NCBI GenBank assembly: GCA_030040825.1
Contig: JASHSY010000374.1
Coordinates: 1-11,836 of the forward strand
From: Xanthobacteraceae bacterium
GTDB lineage: Bacteria > Pseudomonadota > Alphaproteobacteria > Rhizobiales > Xanthobacteraceae
Length of the DNA: 11,836 nucleotides
Reading direction: 5' to 3'
Shown: one piece after another, positions 1 to 5,301 of the stretch
How positions within the stretch are numbered: the stretch's first letter is position 1
Layout: the number at the start of each line of letters is the position of its first letter
Translations under genes and position numbers: made by a program
The notes under the pieces: generated by a model
The model's database searches: none
The model's input: only the letters and a program-made list of their open reading frames with translations
Told to the model about the DNA's origin: nothing

Positions 1-462
1 GGCAAGCTCGTTGTGGTGTCGCCGGACGTTGGCGGCGTGGTCCGAGCCCGCGGTCTCGCCAAGCGCATCAATGCGCCGCTCGCCATCGTCGACAAGCGCC
101 GTGAGCGGCCGGGCGAGTCCGAAGTGGCCAACGTGATCGGTGAGGTTGACGGCCACGTCTGCATCCTCGTCGACGATATTGTCGATTCCGGCGGCACGCT
201 TCTTAACGCCGCCGACGCGCTGCTGGAGAAGGGCGCCAACGCAGTGTACGGCTACATCAGTCACGGCGTGCTGTCCGGCGGCGCCGTCGCCCGCGTCAAT
301 AAATCGAATCTGAAGGAACTGGTGATCACCGATTCGATTCAGCCGACCGAAGCGGTGAAGAAGTGCGCCAATATCCGGGTGCTGTCGATCGCGCCGCTGA
401 TCGGCGAGGCCATCGCCCGCACCGCTTCCGAGGAATCGGTATCGAGCCTGTTCTTCGATTAA
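1..462 (+). CDS. prs: Ribose-phosphate pyrophosphokinase (PRPP synthetase), C-terminal half
   Basis: The gene enters from the left edge and is open from base 1, so its start lies outside the window; 153 residues are visible of a protein usually about 315 aa. The enzyme transfers pyrophosphate from ATP to ribose 5-phosphate in the cytoplasm, making PRPP for purine, pyrimidine, His and Trp synthesis. Visible family landmarks are the SPDVGG stretch at the left edge, the flexible catalytic loop with DKRRERPGESE (about bases 91-123), the PRPP-binding loop DDIVDSGGTL (172-201), the ITDSIQPTE segment, and the C-terminal end IARTASEESVSSLFFD. All key motifs in the visible half are intact. It stands apart from the next gene by 306 bp. 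Identification is secure; only the N-terminal half is unseen. Confidence 0.97.
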   Translation, partial: GKLVVVSPDVGGVVRARGLAKRINAPLAIVDKRRERPGESEVANVIGEVDGHVCILVDDIVDSGGTLLNAADALLEKGANAVYGYISHGVLSGGAVARVNKSNLKELVITDSIQPTEAVKKCANIRVLSIAPLIGEAIARTASEESVSSLFFD

Positions 463-478
463 GGCACCGAAAGGCGCC
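463..478 (+). terminator. GNRA-loop hairpin directly after the prs stop codon
   Basis: GGCACC-GAAA-GGCGCC begins on the base after the prs TAA and folds into a six-position stem with one A-C mismatch, closed by a GAAA tetraloop. No T-run follows; instead there is a C-rich stretch (about 481-496). This could protect the prs mRNA 3' end or be part of a Rho-dependent stop. Termination itself is inferred. Confidence 0.4.
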
Positions 479-768
479 AACCTCCCCCGCCCCCGAGTCA
501 ACTTGTCGCAGGCTCGGCCTGTGGACGACGAGTCGCCTCCGCATTGTGCGATGGCGGCAAATCACTCCATCAGTGCCGACAGGTTCGAATAGGACTCCAT
601 CGAGGGCTTTGGCGGCGGAATCGGGCCGTCTATAGTCGGGGCTGCGGGCTGATTCGCGAATGAGTCAATAAGTGGGAACCGGTTGTTCCTGCGGCAAATC
701 GCAGCCCGGGTTCTAGCGATGTCCAGTGGCGTGCGCATTTCCACTCCAACCCGCGCTGTGGAGACGGC
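479..768. other. Intergenic region between prs and the ybjN-like gene
   Basis: No convincing gene is seen in this stretch; short open frames on either strand lack ribosome sites and recognisable sequence. It holds a C-rich tract at about 481-496, a promoter-like pair near 609-636, and a small dyad GGAAC-CGGTT-GTTCC at 675-689 that contains the palindrome AACCGGTT. The last 80 bases would be the leader of the ybjN-proC transcript if the proposed promoter is right. Confidence 0.5.
609..636 (+). promoter_or_regulatory. Candidate sigma70-type promoter for the ybjN-like gene and proC
   Basis: TTGGCG (609-614) and TATAGT (631-636) are separated by 16 bp. The -10 matches TATAAT at five of six positions and the -35 matches TTGACA at four of six. 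Transcription would start near 643, giving a leader of about 125 nt. This rests on pattern matching only, and rhizobial promoters are degenerate. Confidence 0.3.
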
Positions 769-1269
769 ATGTCCCTTTTCGAGATCGCACACGATTCCCG
801 CAATAATCCGCTCGAAGTCGTCGAGCACATGGTGGCGGGCAACAACTGGCCGTTCGAGCGCGCCGGCGAAGACGAGATCGCTATTGTCGTCACCGGACGG
901 TGGACCAACTACCAGGTCTCCTTCACCTGGATGAGCGAGATCGAGGCGCTGCATCTGGCCTGCGCCTTCGACATGCGCGTGCCCGATCCCCGGCTTGCCG
1001 AGGTGCAACAGCTGATCGCGCTGATCAACGAACAATTATGGATCGGACATTTCGACGTCTGGACCCAAAACGGCGTGGTGATGTTCCGTCATGCGCTATT
1101 ATTGACTGGCGGCGCCGCGCCGTCCGACCGTCAATGCGAGGCCGTGCTCGGCAGCGCGCTCGATGCCTGCGAACGTTATTTTCCGGCTTTCCAGTTTGTC
1201 GTGTGGGCGGGCAAAAGCGCGCGCGAAGCCATGGACTCGGCGCTGTTCGAGACGTCGGGCGAAGCATAG
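769..1269 (+). CDS. YbjN-domain protein (type III secretion chaperone-like fold)
   Basis: This 166-residue protein resembles the YbjN family: an N-terminal NPLEVVEHMVAGNNWPFER segment, then alternating strands with EIAIVVTGRWTNYQVSFTW, then a helical and strand region with LIALINEQLWIGHFDVW and the C-terminal FQFVVWAGKSAREAM. The family shares the fold of type III secretion chaperones, but its biochemical role is unknown. There is no signal peptide or membrane segment, so it is probably cytoplasmic. The ATG at 769 is chosen because GGAGA lies at 760-764, although the 4-nt spacing is tight. The stop is 30 bp before proC, so the two are likely co-transcribed. I recall YbjN-like genes beside proC in other alphaproteobacteria, which would suggest a conserved but unexplained link. 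Family assignment is fairly sure; function is not assigned. Confidence 0.85.
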   Translation: MSLFEIAHDSRNNPLEVVEHMVAGNNWPFERAGEDEIAIVVTGRWTNYQVSFTWMSEIEALHLACAFDMRVPDPRLAEVQQLIALINEQLWIGHFDVWTQNGVVMFRHALLLTGGAAPSDRQCEAVLGSALDACERYFPAFQFVVWAGKSAREAMDSALFETSGEA

Positions 1270-1299
1270 CGGCCGTCGTTGCAGGGGCCTCCCACGGCG

Positions 1300-2133
1300 A
1301 TGAGCCCATCAATCGAAGATTTGTCCGAGTTGCCCGGCCCCCTTGTTCTCGTGGGCGCCGGCAAGATGGGCGGTGCTTTGCTCGAAGGCTGGCAGCGGCT
1401 CGGTCTAGCTCCGGCACAAATCGCCGTGATCGAGCCGACGCCGTTGCCGCAAATCGCCGCGCTCGTCAACCGTGGCGTGCGACTTAATCCCGACGCGCGC
1501 GCGCTTACCGACGTCGCCGCCATTGTCATCGCGGTTAAGCCTCAGATTGCGCCGCAAGTATTACCTGTTGTCGCGCCGATGATCGGCAAATCCACCGTGG
1601 TGGTGTCGATCATGGCGGGTCGAACGCTACGGTCACTTGCCAACGCGCTTCCCGGCGCGAGCGCGATTGTGCGCGCGATGCCGAATCTGCCGGCCTCGAT
1701 CGGGCGCGGCATCACCGTCGCCGTGCCCTGGCGCCCCGATAACGCGCAGCGTGCGCTTACCGATCGGCTTTTGTCGGCGACCGGAAAGGTTGCGTGGGTC
1801 GACGATGAAGGTTTGCTCGACGCGGTAACGGCGGTGTCGGGATCGGGACCGGCCTATGTTTTCCTGCTGGCCGAAGCGTTGGCGGAAGCCGGCGCCGCGT
1901 CGGGATTACCGCGCGCGCTCGCCGTCGAACTCGCCCGCGAAACCGTCGCCGGCGCCGGCGCGCTATTGCACGACTCGCAGCTCGACGCGGCAGCTTTACG
2001 CGAGGCTGTCACGTCGCCGGGCGGCACCACGGCGGCAGCACTTGAAGTCTTGATGGGCACCGATGGACTGGTGCAATTGCTGACGAAGGCAGTGGCTGCG
2101 GCAACCGCCCGCTCCCGCAAGCTTGCGGAGTGA
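1300..2133 (+). CDS. proC: Pyrroline-5-carboxylate reductase
   Basis: ProC reduces 1-pyrroline-5-carboxylate to L-proline with NAD(P)H, the last step of proline synthesis, in the cytoplasm. The 277-residue product opens with a Rossmann dinucleotide motif GAGKMGG (residues 19-25). It continues with AVKPQ, MPNLPASIGRGITV, and the ProC signature TAVSGSGPAYVF followed by LLAEALAEAG (about 177-200). It ends with the dimerisation region containing EAVTSPGGTTAAALEVL. Length and all motifs are normal for the family. The ATG at 1300 is preferred over an in-frame TTG at 1279: AGGGG at 1283-1287 lies upstream of the ATG, though 12 nt away, and the protein then starts close to the Rossmann strand. It follows the ybjN-like gene by 30 bp and precedes the TetR gene by 75 bp, all in the same direction. 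Confidence 0.96.
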   Translation: MSPSIEDLSELPGPLVLVGAGKMGGALLEGWQRLGLAPAQIAVIEPTPLPQIAALVNRGVRLNPDARALTDVAAIVIAVKPQIAPQVLPVVAPMIGKSTVVVSIMAGRTLRSLANALPGASAIVRAMPNLPASIGRGITVAVPWRPDNAQRALTDRLLSATGKVAWVDDEGLLDAVTAVSGSGPAYVFLLAEALAEAGAASGLPRALAVELARETVAGAGALLHDSQLDAAALREAVTSPGGTTAAALEVLMGTDGLVQLLTKAVAAATARSRKLAE

Positions 2134-2208
2134 CCGCGCAGCCGCTTGCGTGGTGGCGCAACTGGCCTACATTCCCATATTAGTCAAGCGTTTCGTTGGA
2201 GTTCAGCC

Positions 2209-2946
2209 ATGGCTCGTAGACCGACGCGCAGACCGACTCGCAAAGCCGCTGGAAAAAATTCGACCCGTACCACCCGCGGCCCAGCCGCTGCCACCACCGA
2301 ACGCGAAAAGATCATTACTGCTTTTTTATCGCTGCTTGCCGAAAAGCCGTTCGAGGCGATCGGTTTTCCCGCCATCGCCAAAGCAGCCGGCGTTTCGCTC
2401 GCCTCCTTGCGCGGCGAATTTCCCTCCAAACTCGCAATCGTCGCCGCCCATATCAAAGCGACCGATCGTGCCGTACTGGCAGAGGATGTAAGCGATATGG
2501 CTGATGAGCCGGCGCGCGACCGGCTGGCCGACGTGCTGATGCGCCGGCTCGATATTTTGGTGCCCCATCGCGCTGCAGTCCGTTCACTGCTGCGCTCAGT
2601 GCGGCGCGATCCGCCGCTCGCGTTGGCGCTCAACGCACTCACCGTGCGCTCGCAGCGCTGGATGTTGAATGCAGCCGGCATCGGCGCCGCCGGCCCGCTC
2701 GGCGCGCTGCGCGCGCAGGGGCTGGCAATCCTGTTCGCCGGGGTGCTCGACACGTGGACCCGCGACGAAGAACGCGACCAGGCCCGAACTATGGCGGCGC
2801 TCGACCGGGCGCTGGCGCGCGGCGAGCGCTTCGCCGGCTTGCTTGATGACCTTTGCGCCATACCCGCCCGGCTGTGTAGGGCGCGGCCGCACGCGCATTC
2901 GCGACGCCGCCGGCGCCAAGATTCCGGGGAAACGGCGGTGGCCTAA
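2209..2946 (+). CDS. TetR/AcrR-type transcriptional regulator with basic terminal tails
   Basis: This is a 245-residue protein with a TetR-like helix-turn-helix at about residues 33-75. TEREKIITAFLSLLAEKPF is followed by the recognition region IAKAAGVSLASLRGEFPSK, which matches the family pattern of AGVS then a residue pair and an FxSK-like end. The C-terminal ligand or dimer domain is helical, with LDILVPHRAAVRSLLRSVRRDPPLALALN and GPLGALRAQGLAILFAGVL, and recalls COQ9-like TetR proteins of alphaproteobacteria. Two features are unusual. The first 25 residues are rich in Arg, Lys and Thr (ARRPTRRPTRKAAGK). The last 25 include an Arg run (SRRRRRQ). The ATG at 2209 has GGAG at 2198-2201 with good spacing, so the longer in-frame extension from 2146 is rejected. 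It follows proC by 75 bp and may be in the same transcript. Target genes and ligand cannot be read from the sequence. Confidence 0.8.
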   Translation: MARRPTRRPTRKAAGKNSTRTTRGPAAATTEREKIITAFLSLLAEKPFEAIGFPAIAKAAGVSLASLRGEFPSKLAIVAAHIKATDRAVLAEDVSDMADEPARDRLADVLMRRLDILVPHRAAVRSLLRSVRRDPPLALALNALTVRSQRWMLNAAGIGAAGPLGALRAQGLAILFAGVLDTWTRDEERDQARTMAALDRALARGERFAGLLDDLCAIPARLCRARPHAHSRRRRRQDSGETAVA

Positions 2947-3079
2947 ACGGCGCCGCCGACCACCAGATTTTTATCCATCCGTAACCATCGCCGCTAAATC
3001 CTGGCGCAAAAAGCGGTTTCGAAATCGGCCGACCGTTAGACTGACGGGGGCGCGAAAAACCCGCGTGGCGAGGCGCTAA

Positions 3080-3096
3080 ATTAGAATAATTTCAAA
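3080..3096 (+). promoter_or_regulatory. Candidate Irr box (iron control element, ICE) upstream of bfd-bfr
   Basis: ATTAGAA-TAA-TTTCAAA resembles the rhizobial ICE pattern, recalled here as TTTAGAA-N3-TTCTAAA: six of seven bases match in the left half and five of seven in the right. Irr is the haem-responsive iron regulator of Rhizobiales, and ICE sites are known upstream of iron-storage genes. The site lies 95 bp before bfd and 13 bp upstream of the proposed -35, inside a GC-rich genome where such an AT-rich dyad is rare. Binding is inferred from similarity and context. Confidence 0.55.
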
Positions 3097-3103
3097 CAAC
3101 ACT

Positions 3104-3138
3104 TTTCAGTTGAAATCGCTTTCGGCCCGATGGATAGT
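3104..3138 (+). promoter_or_regulatory. Candidate bfd promoter with an overlapping dyad
   Basis: TTGAAA (3110-3115, five of six to consensus) and GATAGT (3133-3138, four of six) are separated by 17 bp. The -35 is covered by a perfect small inverted repeat, TTTCA-GT-TGAAA at 3104-3115, which could be a second operator. Transcription would start near 3145, leaving a leader of about 47 nt before bfd. An alternative -10-like TAGAAT (3082-3087) sits inside the ICE-like site but has no -35. Confidence 0.4.
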
Positions 3139-3191
3139 TGCGACTGCGACCAATATAACTGCAACCGATTGCTGGTTCCGGGCTCCCTGTC

Positions 3192-3398
3192 ATGATCGTT
3201 TGCTCCTGCAATGTGCTGACCGACCACGACGTGCGCTCGACGCTCTCGGGTGACCGGGCGGCCCCGCGCACCGCCGGCGAAGTTTATGGCTGCCTTGGCT
3301 GCAGCGCGCAATGCGGACGTTGCGCACGCACCATCCGGCGCATCATGGACGAAGCGCTCGGCGCCGCCTCTTGCTGCCAGAACAACGGCAGTCTCTAA
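3192..3398 (+). CDS. bfd: Bacterioferritin-associated ferredoxin
   Basis: Bfd is a small [2Fe-2S] protein that docks on bacterioferritin and delivers electrons through its haem, so that stored ferric iron is reduced and released. The 68-residue product opens with MIVCSCN, the usual N-terminal CxC (C4, C6), and has QCGRC (C41, C44), the usual CxxC of the BFD-type Fer2 domain. Four more cysteines are present: C34 and C37 in YGCLGCS, just before the CxxC, and C61-C62 near the end. The gap between the CxC and CxxC is 34 residues, a little longer than in well-known gammaproteobacterial Bfd. The start is fixed by the conserved MIVC, but no good Shine-Dalgarno is visible before it. It lies 130 bp upstream of bfr, its expected partner, and behind a likely Irr site. 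Confidence 0.93.
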   Translation: MIVCSCNVLTDHDVRSTLSGDRAAPRTAGEVYGCLGCSAQCGRCARTIRRIMDEALGAASCCQNNGSL

Positions 3399-3450
3399 GC
3401 TTTTCATCGTCTAAGGTCGATCTGGACGCGCTGCGGGTCTCGTCAAGCCT

Positions 3451-3477
3451 TTGCGCCTCCGCCGCAGAAGTTATAAT
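3451..3477 (+). promoter_or_regulatory. Candidate internal promoter for bfr
   Basis: A perfect TATAAT at 3472-3477 lies 51 bp before the bfr start, with a weak TTGCGC at 3451-3456 (15-bp spacer) or TTTGCG one base earlier. It would let bfr be expressed apart from bfd. The -10 is striking for this GC-rich DNA, but the -35 is poor. Confidence 0.35.
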
Positions 3478-3528
3478 GGTGGGCAGGCGGTTGCGCGCCA
3501 AGCCGACATTCACCACAGGAGCATGATC

Positions 3529-4020
3529 ATGCGAGGCGATCCCGGAGTCCTCGATTACCTCAACAAGTCGCTCCGACACGAACTGACCGCCATCAATCAA
3601 TATTGGCTGCATTTCCGCCTGTTGCATAACTGGGGATACCTGGATCTGGCCAAGCAATGGCGCAAGGAATCGATCGAGGAGATGCAACATGCCGACAAGC
3701 TGGTCGATCGGATCATCTTTCTCGACGGCTTCCCCAATATGCAAGTGCTCGATCCGCTGCATATCGGCCAGACCGTGAAGGAAGTGCTCGACTGCGATCT
3801 GCGCGCCGAATTGTCGGCACGCGCGCTATACGAGGAAGCCGCGACCCATTGCCATTCGGTCAAGGACTATGTCTCGCGCGATCTGTTCGAGCGGTTGATG
3901 CGGGACGAGGAACATCACATCGACTTCCTGGAAACCCAGCTTGACCTGGTGGCCAAGCTCGGCGTCGAGCTTTACGCCCAGCACCACATGGGCAAGCTCG
4001 AGGACGGCGAATCGGACTAA
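3529..4020 (+). CDS. bfr: Bacterioferritin (haem-containing iron-storage protein)
   Basis: Bacterioferritin forms a 24-subunit shell that oxidises Fe(II) and stores it as a ferric mineral in the cytoplasm. The 163-residue product has the family's usual length and a complete dinuclear ferroxidase site: E18, E51, H54, E94, E127 and H130. Tyr25 is present, as is Met52, the axial ligand of the haem shared between two subunits. Recognisable blocks are LRHELTAINQYWLHFRLL, EESIEEM-type helix 2 (KESIEEMQHADKL), FLDGFPNMQVLDPL, and DEEHHIDFLETQL. The ATG at 3529 has AGGAG at 3517-3521 with 7-nt spacing, while the ATG two codons earlier is only 1 nt from it and the TTG at 3451 adds 26 unrelated residues. 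The gene follows bfd, whose product is expected to release its iron. Haem and ferroxidase function follow from the conserved residues. Confidence 0.97.
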   Translation: MRGDPGVLDYLNKSLRHELTAINQYWLHFRLLHNWGYLDLAKQWRKESIEEMQHADKLVDRIIFLDGFPNMQVLDPLHIGQTVKEVLDCDLRAELSARALYEEAATHCHSVKDYVSRDLFERLMRDEEHHIDFLETQLDLVAKLGVELYAQHHMGKLEDGESD

Positions 4021-4053
4021 GCGCCTGCCGCACGCGCGCCGCTGCCGCAAAGA

Positions 4054-4069
4054 TTAGCGAAAGTTTAAC
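4054..4069 (+). promoter_or_regulatory. CtrA-like site 1 (one mismatch)
   Basis: TTAG-N7-TTAAC matches the CtrA consensus TTAA-N7-TTAAC except for one base. It lies in the intergenic region before the outer-membrane genes, about 190 bp from their start. Binding is inferred, and the CtrA regulon of this organism is unknown. Confidence 0.3.
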
Positions 4070-4101
4070 GCGCATCGCATGGCGGGTATCGGCGTCGATT
4101 T

Positions 4102-4138
4102 GCCGGCGGTCGCGCGTTTTTGCGCCGCATCGGCCGGC
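4102..4138 (+). other. GC-rich nested hairpin between bfr and the barrel genes
   Basis: GCCGGC (4102-4107) can pair with GCCGGC (4133-4138), and inside it GCGC (4112-4115) pairs with GCGC (4122-4125) around a loop GTTTTT. The internal loop is asymmetric (4 and 7 bases). It could end the bfr transcript, or form in the leader if a promoter lies upstream. No T-run follows it. Confidence 0.3.
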
Positions 4139-4157
4139 TGAAACCTAACAAACGCGG

Positions 4158-4185
4158 TTAAGAATTAAGGTTAAGAGCCGCTTAA
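4158..4185 (+). promoter_or_regulatory. TTAA cluster with a full CtrA-like site before the outer-membrane genes
   Basis: Four TTAA tetramers fall within 28 bp (4158, 4165, 4171, 4182). The last two form TTAA-GAGCCGC-TTAA (4171-4185), an exact TTAA-N7-TTAA spacing as bound by the cell-cycle regulator CtrA; the trailing C of the consensus is G here. The first and third are in a direct repeat GGTTAAG. A 10-bp palindrome AGGAATTCCT overlaps the right end (4185-4194). The site is 77 bp upstream of the barrel gene start, a plausible position for an activator. No convincing sigma70 pair was found. Confidence 0.4.
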
Positions 4186-4262
4186 GGAATTCCTGACATT
4201 TTTGCTCCGTTCAGCGCGCGGCCGCGAATGTGCGTGGCCGCGCCGACAAAGGAACGAAGCGA

Positions 4263-5294
4263 ATGGTCGGCGTTAGGACCTTACTCGCTGCGGGAGCAGC
4301 AGCGCTCATCAGCAGCGCCGCAAGCGCGGCGGACATGCCGATGCCGCAAGCACCGCAAATTCCGATGCAGCCGATTCCACTGATCGTGCAACAACCACTC
4401 GGTGGCTGGTATCTGCGCGGCGATATCGGCGTGGGTGTACAGAGCTTCTCCGAGTTCGACTTCACACAGACCAATCTCGCCTTCGTCTGGCCGTCGAGCT
4501 GGACGATCGTGCAGAAGGACATTCAAGACACCACCATCTTCGGGCTGGGCGTCGGTTACGAATTCAACAGCTGGCTGCGGTTCGATTTCACCGGTGAATA
4601 TCGCACCAAAGCGGGGGTCAAGGCGACCGGCAGCTACACCAACTTCTGCGCCGGCGGCGGCACCTGTTTCGATATCAATACGGCAAATTACTCGGCCGCG
4701 GTTTTTCTGGCCAACATCTATCTCGATCTCGGCACTTGGTGGTGCCTCACTCCGTTCGTCGGCTTCGGTGTCGGCGGCGCCTACAACACCATCAGCGGCA
4801 TGCAGGACAATGGCGTCAACTCCGACGGCACCAATGGCTTCGGATTTGCGGCCAGCGACAATTCCAGTTTCAACCTTGCCTGGGATGTCACGCTCGGCCT
4901 GAGTTACGCCGTCAACAACAACCTCAAGATCGACTTCAGCTGGCGCTATCTGAGCCTTGGTTCGCCGCAAAGCGCGATCGTGCAATGCCAAAACACGACG
5001 TCATGTCCGGCGGCCTTCTACACCTTTAAGGACATGACCTCGCAGGACTTCCGCATCGGCCTGCGCTGGATGCTGCAGGCCGACTCGGCGCCAGCGGTGT
5101 TCGCGCCGCAGCCGATACTCGCGCCGCAGCCGATGCTGGCGCCGCAGCCGATGCTGGCGCCGCAGACAGTCTATGCGCCACAACCGGTATACTCGCCGCA
5201 GCCGCTCTATACGCCATCGCCGCAATTCGTGCCGCAACCGCAGTACGTACCGGCGCCGACTCCGGGGCCGGCGCCGCTGCAAAGCCGCGGCTGA
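4263..5294 (+). CDS. Outer-membrane beta-barrel protein with a C-terminal Pro/Gln repeat tail
   Basis: This 343-residue exported protein has a signal peptide (VRTLLAAGAAALISSAASA, cut near residue 22), then a short Met/Pro/Gln-rich linker (about 24-45). A beta-barrel domain follows (about 46-275) with alternating aromatic strands such as GGWYLRGDIGVGV, FGLGVGYEFNSWLRFDFTGEYR, WDVTLGLSYAV, LKIDFSWRYLSLG and DFRIGLRWML. It resembles small porin/OmpA-like barrels of Rhizobiales, probably eight strands, though no specific function can be assigned. Two CX5C pairs (C129/C135 and C242/C248) fall in predicted loops. After the last strand comes a tail of nine hexapeptides, mostly of the xPQPxx type (281-334). 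The ATG at 4263 has AAAGGA at 4248-4253 and begins directly at the signal peptide; the longer GTG at 4230 is rejected. The next barrel gene starts 7 bp after its stop. Confidence 0.85.
   Translation: MVGVRTLLAAGAAALISSAASAADMPMPQAPQIPMQPIPLIVQQPLGGWYLRGDIGVGVQSFSEFDFTQTNLAFVWPSSWTIVQKDIQDTTIFGLGVGYEFNSWLRFDFTGEYRTKAGVKATGSYTNFCAGGGTCFDINTANYSAAVFLANIYLDLGTWWCLTPFVGFGVGGAYNTISGMQDNGVNSDGTNGFGFAASDNSSFNLAWDVTLGLSYAVNNNLKIDFSWRYLSLGSPQSAIVQCQNTTSCPAAFYTFKDMTSQDFRIGLRWMLQADSAPAVFAPQPILAPQPMLAPQPMLAPQTVYAPQPVYSPQPLYTPSPQFVPQPQYVPAPTPGPAPLQSRG
5103..5264 (+). repeat. Nine in-frame 18-bp units encoding xPQPxx hexapeptides
   Basis: The units begin at 5103 and repeat every 18 bp. Units 2 and 3 are identical (GCGCCGCAGCCGATGCTG) and unit 1 differs from them by two bases; the later ones diverge while keeping Pro and Gln positions. 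The protein reads APQPIL, APQPML twice, APQTVY, APQPVY, SPQPLY, TPSPQF, VPQPQY, VPAPTP. The pattern suggests growth by tandem duplication, newest near the left end. Confidence 0.9.
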
Positions 5295-5301
5295 CGCAAT
5301 C

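Noticed and set aside
562..1035. Minus-strand open frame of 157 codons opposite the ybjN-like gene
   Set aside because: It overlaps the YbjN-domain gene in antisense, its product has no family character, and GC-rich DNA commonly gives such shadow frames.
2184..2861. Minus-strand open frame of 225 codons opposite the TetR gene
   Set aside because: Its Ser/Ala/Arg-rich product mirrors the codon bias of the real gene; the plus strand has a ribosome site and a clear helix-turn-helix.
3143..3166. Direct repeat ACTGCGACC / ACTGCAACC in the bfd leader
   Set aside because: The two copies are short and imperfect, and chance similarity is likely.
4281..4991. Minus-strand open frame of 236 codons opposite the first barrel gene
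   Set aside because: The plus strand encodes a signal peptide and a barrel; the antisense product is not recognisable.
5103..5264. Repeat block considered as a CRISPR array or minisatellite outside genes
   Set aside because: Units are contiguous with no spacers and lie in frame within a coding region.
5173..5301. Upstream extension of the second barrel gene
   Set aside because: It is an out-of-frame reading of the Pro/Gln repeat DNA giving an Arg-rich peptide, and it would bury the signal peptide.
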